NCBI RefSeq assembly: GCF_000691165.1 | Contig: NZ_ASJD01000007.1 | Span: forward strand, 62,001 to 126,000 | From: Bacillus safensis FO-36b | GTDB lineage: Bacteria > Bacillota > Bacilli > Bacillales > Bacillaceae | DNA length: 64,000 nucleotides | Reading direction: 5' to 3' | In this document: piece by piece, positions 47,383-56,164 of the stretch | Layout: every line of letters starts with the position of its first letter | Numbering within the stretch: the stretch's first letter is position 1 | The notes under the pieces: generated by a model | What the model was told of the DNA's origin: nothing | Database searches by the model: none | The model's input: only the letters and a program-made list of their open reading frames with translations | Program-made: the position numbers and the translations under genes

Positions 47383-48223
47383 AAAACTGCTGAATCAGCC
47401 GAAGAATCCGCAGTGGATCGTCTTCTGTGACTTTGATGAAACGTATTATTCTCACGGAATGACAGAGGAGCAGAGAGAGGATATCAAGCGGCTGGAAGCC
47501 TTTGTAGCAGAAAAGAGTGAAACGGGACAGCTCTTGCTGGGCTGGGTGACGGGAAGCAGTCTCGATTCTGTCACGAGCAAAATGGAAAAAGGCGGTTTTC
47601 ATCAATTCCCGCATTTCATTGCGTCGAACTTAGGGACTGAGATTGTATATACGTCGGATGCTCATTTTGGACAGCCGGATGAAGAGTGGATGAAGCGGCT
47701 GGATGCGCAGGGCTTTTCAGATGAAAAAATCGAAGACATCCTGAAAACTATCCGAGAAAAGGGAATTTCCCTTAGGCCGCAAACGCAGCTGGGCAGCTCA
47801 GGGTATAAGAAGAATTTCTATTATCAGGAGCAGGATGAGCGGACGGATCTTCATCATCTATCATTTATCCAAACACTGGCTAAAGAGCGAGGCGTGGCGG
47901 TCAACATCAACAAATGCAACCCGCTTGCAGGAGATCCTGAGGATTGCTATGATGTCGATTTTTTACCAGTCGGAACAGGGAAGGATGAAATTGTACGTTT
48001 TATGCTGAACCAATATGATTTATCGAAAGATCAAGGATTTGCCTTTGGTGATAGTGGGAACGATTTGCGGATGCTTCAATCCGTCACACACGGTTTCCTT
48101 GTCCAAAATGCGACAGCCGAAGCCAAACGGCACCATCACCAAATTTGTCATCATGGGTATGCAAAAGGAATCTATGAAACACTGAAAACAGTGATGTATA
48201 AACATGAGGAGGCACATTCATGA
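47357..48223 (+). CDS. ntdB: Kanosamine-6-phosphate phosphatase NtdB (HAD family)
   Basis: This 288-residue HAD phosphatase of the sucrose-phosphatase-like group has motif I FCDFDETYYS, Thr/Ser in GWVTGSSLDS and the late FGDSGNDLRML. It removes phosphate from kanosamine 6-phosphate in B. subtilis. The start is the ATG after GAGGGGGTTCAAC, within the end of ntdA; the longer open frame to 47186 lies fully inside ntdA. It shares ATGA with ntdC. Confidence 0.9.
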   Translation: MLSSLPFNKKLLNQPKNPQWIVFCDFDETYYSHGMTEEQREDIKRLEAFVAEKSETGQLLLGWVTGSSLDSVTSKMEKGGFHQFPHFIASNLGTEIVYTSDAHFGQPDEEWMKRLDAQGFSDEKIEDILKTIREKGISLRPQTQLGSSGYKKNFYYQEQDERTDLHHLSFIQTLAKERGVAVNINKCNPLAGDPEDCYDVDFLPVGTGKDEIVRFMLNQYDLSKDQGFAFGDSGNDLRMLQSVTHGFLVQNATAEAKRHHHQICHHGYAKGIYETLKTVMYKHEEAHS

Positions 48224-49266
48224 AGAAAATTGGAATTGTTGGAGCAGGGAATATTGCAAAAGCACATGCAAGAGCATTATCAACGATCAAAGGTGCAGAA
48301 TTATCCGGTGTCTATGATTTGCATGAGTCGGTCGCACAGGGATTCATTAAACAGTACGGCGGACGTGTGTATTCAAGTATCGAGACACTGGCAGATGCAT
48401 CTGATGGGTTGATCATTGCTTCTCCTAATTTTTGTCACAAGGACCATGCCCTTCAGTCGCTAAGAGCAGGACAGCCGATTTTATGTGAAAAACCGATGGC
48501 TGTGTCGCTGAAGGAAGCGAAGGAAATGGTGGAGACAGCCAAACAGTTCCAAGTTCAAGCCAGTATGGGCTTTAACTATCGTTATTTATCCTTTGTGAAT
48601 ATATTGAAAAACTTGATTGCTAACGGTGAATTAGGCCGCATTTTAACTGTTAGAACTCATTTTAAGAAAAACAGTGCCCTTAGAAGAAAGACATTTTCAT
48701 GGAGAGACAGCGGCGAAAGTCTGCGTACGAGCGGTGCACTAGGGGATCTTGGCATTCATTTGATTGATATGCTGTGGTACTTATTTGGCAGTGAAATGAA
48801 GAAAGAATCACTTAACACCAAGATGCTGACACATGTAAAGGAAAAAGAAGAGAAAAAGGTTCAGGTGGATGATCATACCGAAATTTTCGGGCAGATGGAG
48901 AATCAAGTGTTCTTTCATTTGGTGACATCCAAAAGCACGCAGCCTGAGGAATGTGGATTTAGTGTAGAAGTCGTTGGACATGACAAGGTATTCAAATACC
49001 ATACGAACATGAAAAACGAATATGAGATCAGTGATGGATTGTGTGTGGAGCGTCATCAAATGCCGCAAACTTTGCTGACAGATCCGCCAAATGAATTTTA
49101 CGGATGGTCCGATACATTCCGCGATCAGCTGATGCATTGGGTGAATACTGATCCATACCCATCTCATATGAAGGTCGCTGATTTTGAAGATGGTTATCGC
49201 GCGCAGGCTGCGCTCAATACATGCTTTGAGAGGGAAGAGGCAGTCGTCTCTGCCCAGGCATATTAA
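48220..49266 (+). CDS. ntdC: Glucose-6-phosphate 3-dehydrogenase NtdC
   Basis: This 348-residue GFO/IDH/MocA-type dehydrogenase has the NAD motif GIVGAGNIAKAHARAL, the conserved Lys in ILCEKPMAVS, and the GDLGIHLIDMLWYL motif with the catalytic-type Asp/His. In B. subtilis NtdC oxidises glucose 6-phosphate at C3 with NAD, the first step towards kanosamine. It overlaps ntdB by 4 nt. A hairpin with a T-run separates it from the transporter gene. Confidence 0.92.
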   Translation: MKKIGIVGAGNIAKAHARALSTIKGAELSGVYDLHESVAQGFIKQYGGRVYSSIETLADASDGLIIASPNFCHKDHALQSLRAGQPILCEKPMAVSLKEAKEMVETAKQFQVQASMGFNYRYLSFVNILKNLIANGELGRILTVRTHFKKNSALRRKTFSWRDSGESLRTSGALGDLGIHLIDMLWYLFGSEMKKESLNTKMLTHVKEKEEKKVQVDDHTEIFGQMENQVFFHLVTSKSTQPEECGFSVEVVGHDKVFKYHTNMKNEYEISDGLCVERHQMPQTLLTDPPNEFYGWSDTFRDQLMHWVNTDPYPSHMKVADFEDGYRAQAALNTCFEREEAVVSAQAY

Positions 49267-49272
49267 AGAGGT

Positions 49273-49305
49273 GGAGCGGAGGATGTGATGACTCCGCTCC
49301 TTTTT
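49273..49305 (+). terminator. Hairpin terminator or attenuator between ntdC and glcP
   Basis: GGAGCGGAG-GATGTGATGA-CTCCGCTCC then TTTTT. It ends just before the ribosome site of the transporter gene, so it could reduce or regulate read-through. Confidence 0.75.
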
Positions 49306-49320
49306 AGAGGAAGTGAAAAG

Positions 49321-50511
49321 ATGAAAAAGGTATTTTATTTTGGCTGTGTCTTTTATTTTTTTATTGGGACCATTCATGTGTTTTTTGGCAGCTTAACGCC
49401 TTATTTGCTGTCGAGTTACGATAAAGGCCCCGGGGAATTATCATCTTTAATTTTTTTTCAGTTTATTGGTTTTTTGACAGGCGTTCTGTTATCCCCCATT
49501 CTAGTGAGAAAAAAAGGCTATGGCGCTGTGCTGACCATGGGTCTTTTGCTGATGATCGGCTCACTTCTGCTGGGGCTATTGGTGCCGGGCTGGACAACGC
49601 TTGTGCTGGCAGGTTTTTTTCTTGGGAGCGGCGCAGGCAGTCTTGAGACAACAGCTGGTGCATATGTCATTTCGATGGCAAATAGTGCAAAGCGAATCAG
49701 TATCATGGAGGTCTTTTTTGGATTAGGTGCGCTGTTATTCCCGCTAGTGATTCTGCTGACTGTCACAGAACAGACATGGCAGTATGTGTTTTTATTTCAG
49801 GTGGGTGCGCTGACATTTTTCCTTATGCTTTGGCTTGTTTTTATGAACAAACTGCCTCACGGACAGATGGATGCTCCTTCCACAGAAGGGACGAGGAAAC
49901 CGTCCTTGCTTGTTGATCGAAATAATCGAATGATTGTGGTGATCATGATTTGCTTTGCCTTTTTCTACGCAGGGATTGAAACGAACTTTGCGAATTTTTT
50001 GCCGTCGATCATGCTGGAAAAAGGGGGAGAAAATTGGGGCCTCTTTGCGGTCTCTACTTTCTGGACAGCGATCGTCATTGGCAGAACCGTAATTGCGAGA
50101 AAAGCCGATCAGCTGCATCCGCTGCGTTTTTTAAAGCTAAGCGCATCTCTGATGATTCTGCTGCTTGTGATATTCGCTCTGACAACCCACATCACCGCGC
50201 AGCTGATTCTCATCTTTTTCATCGGCCTTTGCGCAGCGGGCATGTTCCCAATCGCACTGACAGCATCTGCCTTAATGATTGAAAATGCCATCGATGAGGC
50301 GACGAGTTATTTTATTGCAGCCGCAAGCTTAGGCGGAGCCTGCTTGTCCTTTTTGATTGGATTTAGTCTGGAATGGGCAGGAGCGGCAAGTGCCGTCTTT
50401 GTATTTGCCTTCTTAGCTGTTCTTCTGTTTGCAGCTGCGATTCAAATGAATCGTTCTAAGAAAAAAGAAACAATACACGCGCAGCAGTCGGCACTGAAAG
50501 CAGACCGCTAA
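49321..50511 (+). CDS. glcP: MFS sugar transporter GlcP-like
   Basis: This 396-residue major facilitator protein has about 12 helices. Typical marks are VRKKGYGAVLTMG after helix 2 and FLGSGAGSLETTAGAYV. It fits the fucose permease/GlcP group. The ATG after AGAGGAAGTGAAAAG is preferred over an upstream in-frame start in the hairpin. In B. subtilis glcP is the fourth gene after ntdABC and carries glucose/mannose with protons; here it may feed glucose into, or move product out of, the ntd pathway. Confidence 0.85.
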   Translation: MKKVFYFGCVFYFFIGTIHVFFGSLTPYLLSSYDKGPGELSSLIFFQFIGFLTGVLLSPILVRKKGYGAVLTMGLLLMIGSLLLGLLVPGWTTLVLAGFFLGSGAGSLETTAGAYVISMANSAKRISIMEVFFGLGALLFPLVILLTVTEQTWQYVFLFQVGALTFFLMLWLVFMNKLPHGQMDAPSTEGTRKPSLLVDRNNRMIVVIMICFAFFYAGIETNFANFLPSIMLEKGGENWGLFAVSTFWTAIVIGRTVIARKADQLHPLRFLKLSASLMILLLVIFALTTHITAQLILIFFIGLCAAGMFPIALTASALMIENAIDEATSYFIAAASLGGACLSFLIGFSLEWAGAASAVFVFAFLAVLLFAAAIQMNRSKKKETIHAQQSALKADR

Positions 50512-50603
50512 GCATCCGCCTGAAATGATGACAAAGGACTTGTACTAAAACGCAGAAAGTTTGAATAACATGTACAAGTCAGCATCAAAAGGAGGACGTC
50601 TAT

Positions 50604-51233
50604 GTGGCGGTGTTTTTTGGTTATATATTTTTAGGGTTGTCACTTTCAGCGCCTGTTGGGCCAGTCAATGCAGCCCAAATCGACAGAGGGATTAAAAGTG
50701 GATTTTGGCATGCGTGGATTTTTGGTGTAGGGGCTATGGCTGCGGATATTGTCTATATGCTTCTCATCTATTTTGGTGTCGCCCAGCTTTTGACTGCACC
50801 TCTTGTAAAAACCTTTTTGTGGCTGTTCGGCTTTTTCGTTTTGACCTATACCGGCATTGAAAGTCTGCGTAAAATCAATTTGCAGGAGAGTCCGAAAAAA
50901 GACAGCGAAAACACATCAATTGGCAAATCGTTTATGACCGGATTTTTCATTTCTCTTTCTAATCCGCTCAGTATTTTGTTTTGGCTTGGCATCTATGGCA
51001 GCATCTTAGCCAATACGATCGAAAAGTATGGAGCTTCCCAAATGCTCATGTACAGTATGGCTATTTTTATCGGCATGCTGATCTGGGATTTCAGTATGGC
51101 GCTGCTTGCTAGTTCGTTTAGGCGTTATTTAAGTGAACGTGTTTTACATGGCTTATCCGTTCTTGCAGGTCTATCTTTACTTGGTTTCGGCGCCTATTTT
51201 GGGTATCAGGGGATCATGGCGTTGATTGGGTAG
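50604..51233 (+). CDS. ycgF: LysE-family amino acid exporter YcgF
   Basis: This 209-residue membrane protein of the LysE/RhtB family has about six helices and the N-terminal signature GLSLSAPVGPVNAAQIDRG. SLSNPLSILFWLGIYG is also typical. Start is GTG with GGAGG 8 nt upstream; an ATG 2 nt earlier is in the wrong frame. The repeat element starts right after its stop codon. Substrate is unknown. Confidence 0.88.
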   Translation: MAVFFGYIFLGLSLSAPVGPVNAAQIDRGIKSGFWHAWIFGVGAMAADIVYMLLIYFGVAQLLTAPLVKTFLWLFGFFVLTYTGIESLRKINLQESPKKDSENTSIGKSFMTGFFISLSNPLSILFWLGIYGSILANTIEKYGASQMLMYSMAIFIGMLIWDFSMALLASSFRRYLSERVLHGLSVLAGLSLLGFGAYFGYQGIMALIG

Positions 51234-51237
51234 AAAA

Positions 51238-51467
51238 CAGACTGACACATTCAGTCTGTTTCAGCGTGTAGACAAACCCTCGCATTCTTTGTCAGGTCTG
51301 CGCTCCGGTGCTCACGAATGTCAAATTCGCTCTGCTCCGATGCTCGCTCTTCCTAGACTGCAAAGGTTTTCTATCACGCTGAATAGAAGACAAAGGGCTA
51401 AAATAAAGATCATTTTAGTCCTTTGTCAATAATCTGAAGCAGACTGACACATTCAGTCTGTTTTTTT
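51238..51467 (+). repeat. Dispersed non-coding repeat, copy B, inserted in a terminator
   Basis: This is a second copy of the element at 1061-1234. It starts at about 51259 with the same TTTCAGCGTGTAGACAAACC and runs to about 51439, including the inverted TTCAGCGTG/CACGCTGAA pair and the right-end GACAAAGGGCTAAAAT hairpin. Internal differences include a few extra bases (TCTGCTCCGATGCTCGC against TCCGGTACTCGC). It is bracketed by CAGACTGACACATTCAGTCTGTTT at 51238-51261 and 51440-51463. That sequence is the hairpin of the ycgF terminator, not the same as the flanks of copy A. The 68-codon frame across it is not a gene. Confidence 0.88.
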
Positions 51468-51468
51468 G
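51440..51468 (+). terminator. Intrinsic terminator of ycgF, right-hand copy
   Basis: CAGACTGA-CACA-TTCAGTCTG then TTTTTTT. The duplicate at 51238 has only TTT before the repeat begins. Confidence 0.85.
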
Positions 51469-51538
51469 TAAGGATTGACAGACATAACACATTCTTGAAT
51501 AATGGTGGAATATTAAATGGTTTGAAGGAGCTTCTGCT

Positions 51539-51922
51539 ATGCGTATGTTTTTGCCAGTATTCAACTATGTGTGTATGCTGATTTTATCAGTCATCACAGC
51601 AACATTCGTTTATACGTTTTTATTCATGCCGCCTGAAGTGGGCTTTAGTTATGTGGAGATGACCAGCCTGTTCATTTTGTCAGCTTATGTCATTTTTGCT
51701 GCACCGATTCAGTTTGTTTTACACCGGCATCCTAAGAGGTTTCGAAGCCGTGACTTACTGATTTATTTTATTGCGGCATGGCTGGTTTGTTCGGCTTTGG
51801 CTTTATGGATTGATTATGGGCTTGTTGTGTTCATGAGCTATAAAGTCTATCTGTTTAGCTTCTGCGCAGCCCTTATTTATTGGGTGCTGGATTCCGTTTT
51901 TTTGATGAATAATCGATCGTAG
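51539..51922 (+). CDS. Small four-helix membrane protein (UPF0715-like)
   Basis: This 127-residue membrane protein has four hydrophobic segments and short loops. The basic HRHPKRFRSRD lies between helices 2 and 3. The ATG has GAAGGAGCTTCTGCT upstream, which makes it a real gene. It resembles the UPF0715 family of small Bacillus membrane proteins, with low certainty. Function unknown; it is transcribed alone. Confidence 0.7.
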   Translation: MRMFLPVFNYVCMLILSVITATFVYTFLFMPPEVGFSYVEMTSLFILSAYVIFAAPIQFVLHRHPKRFRSRDLLIYFIAAWLVCSALALWIDYGLVVFMSYKVYLFSFCAALIYWVLDSVFLMNNRS

Positions 51923-52113
51923 GTATGGCGAAAGGCTCTCTATTAACTTACACTAGTCTGATCATACATAATAGAATTAAAGAAACAAATACCTGCTCAA
52001 TTTGAATAGAAACCCCATTTTGTCATGCGCTAGGAAAGTCGTGGAAGGACAGTCACCACAGCCATTTGCACCTCATAGGCTATGGAGAAGACGCTAAAAC
52101 GAGGTGTAAAGAA

Positions 52114-52872
52114 ATGGCCCAGCTGTATGCAAAAAGTTGCCTTGATCAAAATCTACGATCACTAGAAGAATGGAAGCAGGATGCTTTCACACGATTTGGC
52201 AAGATGGTAGGAGATGAAGCCGATACATTCCCATGTGTACCCGGAAGACAGGGATTTTTTCTCGATCATTTACGCTATGGGTTTGTCGGCGACCCTAGGA
52301 AAGAGGAAGCGGTTGATGAATTAGCCCAGCTGCTGAGAGAATATCAAGGCTGTGCGAAAGAAACCGGTCAATATGCTTCATTTATCTGTTTTTTTGAAAC
52401 ACCGCAGGACTTACAGGAAAGTTCGCTTGAAGAGTTTGAGCAGCAGTTTTGGTCGCTGCTTCAGCGGCTGCATCATAAAGATGAAGAACCGTGGCCTGAG
52501 GAGATCCCATTAGATACTCATCATCATGAGTGGGAGTATTGCTTCCATGGTGAGGCGTATTTTATTTTGTGTTCCACACCTGCTCATAAGCTCAGAAAAA
52601 GCCGCCACTTCCCTTATCTCTTGATGGCATTTCAGCCTAGGTGGGTGTTTGAGAAAATGAATGGATCGACCAAGTTTGGACAAAAAATGAGCCAGCTCGT
52701 TCGCAAGCGGCTCAAAGCATATGATGAGGTCAGTGTTCATCCATCATTAAAATGGTACGGGGATCCGACCAATCATGAATGGAAGCAATACTTTCTCCCA
52801 GATGAAGAGGCGGAGAAACCAGCCTCCGCCAAATGTCCATTTACTGCATTAAAAAACATGATGAAATTATGA
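52114..52872 (+). CDS. ycgG: YqcI/YcgG-family protein YcgG
   Basis: This 252-residue soluble protein of the YqcI/YcgG family is of unknown function. Family marks are FPCVPGRQGF near residue 33, the His-rich HHHEWEYCFHGEAYFILC and the tail AKCPF. Conserved His and Cys could bind metal. The ATG with GAGGTGTAAAGAA is preferred over a start at 52066. Its last 6 nt overlap the end of the convergent permease gene, with no terminator between. Confidence 0.85.
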   Translation: MAQLYAKSCLDQNLRSLEEWKQDAFTRFGKMVGDEADTFPCVPGRQGFFLDHLRYGFVGDPRKEEAVDELAQLLREYQGCAKETGQYASFICFFETPQDLQESSLEEFEQQFWSLLQRLHHKDEEPWPEEIPLDTHHHEWEYCFHGEAYFILCSTPAHKLRKSRHFPYLLMAFQPRWVFEKMNGSTKFGQKMSQLVRKRLKAYDEVSVHPSLKWYGDPTNHEWKQYFLPDEEAEKPASAKCPFTALKNMMKL

Positions 52873-54183
52873 TGCGGTCTGATCCTGCTTCCACTTTTTC
52901 CTCATAAATAGCACCATGATGGCAATCACTGCAATGATCCCAAGGCTGATAAAAAAGCCAGGTCGTCCGCTTGCCTCCGTTAATGTGCCTGATACAGCGG
53001 CTCCAATTAAGAGCAGCGCAAGAATCATTTCGCACGTTTGGCGGGTGGATGGCTTGGATAGCTTTTTACTTGAGAACAGAATAAAAATCCATGTGTACAG
53101 CAGGGTAAGACCGGCTGCTGTTGTGAGATGCTCGTAGATGTGTTTGGACAAAAAGAGTGCAAGCAAAATTGAGACAATTAAGCCAGCAGCAGTTAAGATA
53201 ATCGAAGACCATCTCACATGCGATGGATCTTTTTGTTTAAAACAAGCAGGTGCATCCTGATGCTCTGACATTGTGCCGAGCAGCGTTGTGACCGCATAGA
53301 GAGAGGCAACCAATGTCGAAAAACCAGCAATAATGAAAATGCCATTAAAGATATGAAGAAAGATCGATAAATGAAACGGCTCTAATGAAGTAATAAATGG
53401 ACTGCTGTTCTCATTAAAGGCTGTCACTGGGACAAGCAAGAGAGCAAGTCCGATTGAGACGATATAGATGACTGCTAGAATGATCAGCATGACACGTCCA
53501 GCTTTTGCCGCATCCTTCGGGTCCTTTAAATGAACCGCCATCAGCCCCATGACTTCAATTCCCCCAAATGCATAAAATGCGTAAATCAATCCATTCCAAA
53601 GACCAAGTGGACCAAGAGGCATCCATTCGTGATCCTTGTTAGGCAGATGAAGGGTCGGTTTATGTTCTGTCAAAATGCCGAATAATACAAGCACCGCAAG
53701 AATCATAAATAGAAAAATCGCCGCTGTTTTCAGTACCGCAAGAACATTTTCTGTCTTTTGAAAAGAAGAAAGCCCAATGATAATCACGAGCAGGGCAAGA
53801 GCGGAATAAATCGCAGAAAACACCCAAAGCGGAACAGAAGGAAACCAGTGGCGGGTAAACAGAGAAATGGCGGTTAACTGACTTCCTGTAATCAGCATTT
53901 CTGCAAACCAATACACCCAGCCATTGCTAAACCCTGCCCAGCGTCCGTATGCTTTACGAGCATAGGAACAAAATGACCCTTTATCAGGATTATCAGCTGT
54001 CATCGCAGCTAAATGTTTAAAGACGAGATATGTTCCGACTGCAGCAAGCAAAAAAGAGATGCAGACGGAATAACCGGATTTTGTAATGGCGATGCTGGAA
54101 CCAAGGAAGAACCCAGTGCCAATTGTACAGCCGACTCCGATGAGAGAAAGCTGCCACCAAGATAAAGATTGTTCTTCTTTCAA
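52867..54183 (-). CDS. ycgH: Amino acid permease YcgH (APC superfamily)
   Basis: This 438-residue polytopic transporter of the AAT group has about 12 helices. The first has GVGCTIGTGFFLGSSIAI, the substrate-amine binding segment of APC permeases. FCSYARKAYGRWAGFSNGWVYW and the YAFYAFGGIEVMGL helix are also typical. Start is TTG after AAAGGTG. In B. subtilis ycgH lies next to ycgI, as here. Substrate unknown. Confidence 0.87.
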   Translation of the reverse strand: MKEEQSLSWWQLSLIGVGCTIGTGFFLGSSIAITKSGYSVCISFLLAAVGTYLVFKHLAAMTADNPDKGSFCSYARKAYGRWAGFSNGWVYWFAEMLITGSQLTAISLFTRHWFPSVPLWVFSAIYSALALLVIIIGLSSFQKTENVLAVLKTAAIFLFMILAVLVLFGILTEHKPTLHLPNKDHEWMPLGPLGLWNGLIYAFYAFGGIEVMGLMAVHLKDPKDAAKAGRVMLIILAVIYIVSIGLALLLVPVTAFNENSSPFITSLEPFHLSIFLHIFNGIFIIAGFSTLVASLYAVTTLLGTMSEHQDAPACFKQKDPSHVRWSSIILTAAGLIVSILLALFLSKHIYEHLTTAAGLTLLYTWIFILFSSKKLSKPSTRQTCEMILALLLIGAAVSGTLTEASGRPGFFISLGIIAVIAIMVLFMRKKWKQDQTAS

Positions 54184-54295
54184 TGCAAGTGCAACACCTT
54201 TCTATTTCAATGACATTAGCTTGTGACCGCCTCTTTTTTTTATACATGATCAAGGGGACATTTTGGGCATACTGTCATGGAAAGGAGTGCATGTG

Positions 54296-54892
54296 ATGAA
54301 CGGAGAACACGTCATTTTACCAAAGGGTAGACTCGGCTTTCGTTTAGGAAAAGGCCAATGTATGCGAGTGGTTGATGTCGAAGGCCAGCAAGTAGCAGAT
54401 GTGATGGCCTATCATGAAAAAGATTTTTATGAAAAATTTGACCAAGGTGCGACGATGGACAGTTTGTTCTCGTCTAAAGTGAAAAAAGGCGATAAGCTTT
54501 ATTCTAATTTATATAAACCGATGTTTACGATCATTGAAGATACAGTAGAATGCCATGATTTATACATGCCCGCCTGCCGGCAAGAGATGTATCAGCTTTT
54601 ATACGGCCGGACGCACTTAGAGGTCATGCATACATGCTACGACAATTTGCGGACTGCCTTTGAGCCCTTTGGGATTCCAAAGGAGGATATGTACTATCCT
54701 TTTAATGCCTTTATGAATACAGTCATTGATGAAAAAGGAAAGCTGTCTGTCGAGCTGCCAAAATCACTGCCCGGTGACTACATTCGCCTGCGGGCTGAAA
54801 TGGACCTCATTGTGGCCGTGTCTGCATGTCCTGCTGATATTGGGAAGTGTAATGGATCAAGCTGTACATCCATACGGGTAGAAATCGATTAA
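54296..54892 (+). CDS. ycgI: DUF1989-family protein YcgI (urea carboxylase-associated type)
   Basis: This 198-residue soluble protein of the DUF1989 family occurs with urea amidolyase genes in other bacteria. Conserved features are GKGQCMRVVDVEGQQVADVMAY, NLYKPMFTIIEDT, the Cys in ACRQEMY and the closing CPADIGKCNG. The conserved Cys/His residues suggest a metal site. The ATG follows GGAAAGGAGTGCATGTG. It is divergent from ycgH and followed by a terminator. Its reaction is unknown. Confidence 0.87.
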   Translation: MNGEHVILPKGRLGFRLGKGQCMRVVDVEGQQVADVMAYHEKDFYEKFDQGATMDSLFSSKVKKGDKLYSNLYKPMFTIIEDTVECHDLYMPACRQEMYQLLYGRTHLEVMHTCYDNLRTAFEPFGIPKEDMYYPFNAFMNTVIDEKGKLSVELPKSLPGDYIRLRAEMDLIVAVSACPADIGKCNGSSCTSIRVEID

Positions 54893-54896
54893 AAAA

Positions 54897-54930
54897 GAAA
54901 AGGACCAGTCAAAAAAGACATGGTCTTTTT
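54897..54930 (+). terminator. Terminator after ycgI
   Basis: AAAAGGACCA faces TGGTCTTTTT. Confidence 0.75.
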
Positions 54931-54996
54931 CACTTGTGAATGTTTGATTATCTAAGAAATAGGGGAACGTCTAACAAAATGTTCTTGATGAAAACA

Positions 54997-55005
54997 TGGT
55001 ATAAT
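54997..55005 (+). promoter_or_regulatory. Extended -10 promoter of nadE
   Basis: TGGTATAAT is a perfect TATAAT with the TGn extension; the -35 is weak. The transcript would have a leader of about 75 nt. Confidence 0.55.
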
Positions 55006-55090
55006 GAAGATTCAAAAAACGTTATTAAATCAATGAATTGTGAGTAAAACCTGTTCTCTTCATGTAGAGGATGCTTAGGAGGAAAAGTGT

Positions 55091-55912
55091 ATGAGTTTGC
55101 AGAAAAAGATCAGCCAAGAGTTGCATGTGCAGCCCTCAATTGACCCAAAGCAGGAGATCGAAAAACGGGTTGGATTTCTAAAAGAGTACTTGAAAAAAAC
55201 TGGGGCAAAAGGATTTGTTCTCGGTATTAGCGGCGGGCAGGATTCAACGCTTGCCGGACGTCTTGCACAGCTTGCTGTCAGTGAGCTTCGTCAAGAAGGA
55301 AAAGAGGATGCGGTCTTTATTGCGGTACGCCTTCCGCATGGTGTGCAGCAGGATGAAGATGATGCACAGCTCGCCCTATCATTTATTCAGCCAGACAAGT
55401 CGTGGAAATATGATATTGCACCTGCCGTGTCAGCATTCAGTGATCAATATCAAAAGGAAACGAACGGCCCATTGTCTGACTTTAATAAAGGAAATGTCAA
55501 AGCTCGCATGAGAATGATCGCGCAATATGCTGTCGGTGGTGAGGAAGGATTGCTTGTCATCGGTACAGATCATGCAGCTGAAGCAGTAACCGGCTTCTTC
55601 ACGAAGTATGGTGATGGCGGTGCAGATGTTCTCCCGCTCACAGGTTTGACAAAACGCCAAGGACGGGCGCTTTTAGAAGCGCTAGAAGCACCGGAACGCC
55701 TGTATTTAAAGAAACCAACAGCCGATCTGCTGGATGATAAACCTCAGCAAACGGATGAAACAGAACTCGGCATTACGTACAATGAAATTGATGATTACTT
55801 AGAAGGAAAACCAGTCTCAGATCAAGCAGCAGAAGCGATTGAAAAGCGTTATGTTCAATCAGAGCATAAACGCCAAGTACCCGCTTCCATGTTTGATGAC
55901 TGGTGGAAATAA
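55091..55912 (+). CDS. nadE: Ammonia-dependent NAD synthetase NadE
   Basis: This 273-residue cytoplasmic enzyme converts nicotinate adenine dinucleotide to NAD with ATP and ammonia. The P-loop of the N-type ATP pyrophosphatases is GISGGQDST (about residues 46-54). [22 protein letters not shown] and [16 protein letters not shown] are further family motifs. There is no glutaminase domain, so ammonia is the donor. TAGGAGGAAAAGTGT precedes the ATG. A terminator follows at once. Confidence 0.97.
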   Translation: MSLQKKISQELHVQPSIDPKQEIEKRVGFLKEYLKKTGAKGFVLGISGGQDSTLAGRLAQLAVSELRQEGKEDAVFIAVRLPHGVQQDEDDAQLALSFIQPDKSWKYDIAPAVSAFSDQYQKETNGPLSDFNKGNVKARMRMIAQYAVGGEEGLLVIGTDHAAEAVTGFFTKYGDGGADVLPLTGLTKRQGRALLEALEAPERLYLKKPTADLLDDKPQQTDETELGITYNEIDDYLEGKPVSDQAAEAIEKRYVQSEHKRQVPASMFDDWWK

Positions 55913-55916
55913 AAAG

Positions 55917-55948
55917 AAACCTCTCCGATGATGGAGAGGTTTTTTTTA
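55917..55948 (+). terminator. Terminator of nadE
   Basis: AACCTCTCC-GATGAT-GGAGAGGTTTTTTTT. Confidence 0.9.
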
Positions 55949-56080
55949 TGTCGAATTTCAAGTGGATTTGACAAAATAACCAAAAATTCATTAAATTAGT
56001 AGAACGATATACTTAAGTCCATTTAACTAAATATCGATTTTTTTGATCAAAAAAAGCAGACATAATTAGTTCGATTCACT

Positions 56081-56091
56081 TAATTTCACTT
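56081..56091. promoter_or_regulatory. Left arm of an operator pair around the catabolic promoter
   Basis: TAATTTCACTT is the exact reverse complement of AAGTGAAATTA at 56165-56175. The centres are 84 bp apart, about eight DNA turns, with the promoter between them. A second TTCACTT lies 7 nt upstream of this arm. Confidence 0.55.
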
Positions 56092-56119
56092 CTATTGACA
56101 GTATTTTCAGAAAAAATAA

Positions 56120-56148
56120 TTGACGAACAAAAAGAATGCGCTTACAAT
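56120..56148 (+). promoter_or_regulatory. Sigma-A promoter of the right-end catabolic cluster, with cre-like overlap
   Basis: TTGACG, exactly 17 nt, TACAAT. AGAATGCGCTTACA (56133-56146) overlaps the -10 and fits the cre consensus at 12 of 14 positions, which would give CcpA repression. Confidence 0.75.
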
Positions 56149-56164
56149 GAAACCACATTCCGAA

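Noticed and set aside
48808-49377. 189-codon open frame antisense to ntdC
   Set aside because: Shadow of a recognised gene, no ribosome site, no family likeness.
51226-51432. 68-codon open frame across repeat copy B
   Set aside because: It lies inside the non-coding repeat, has no ribosome site, and copy A does not keep it.
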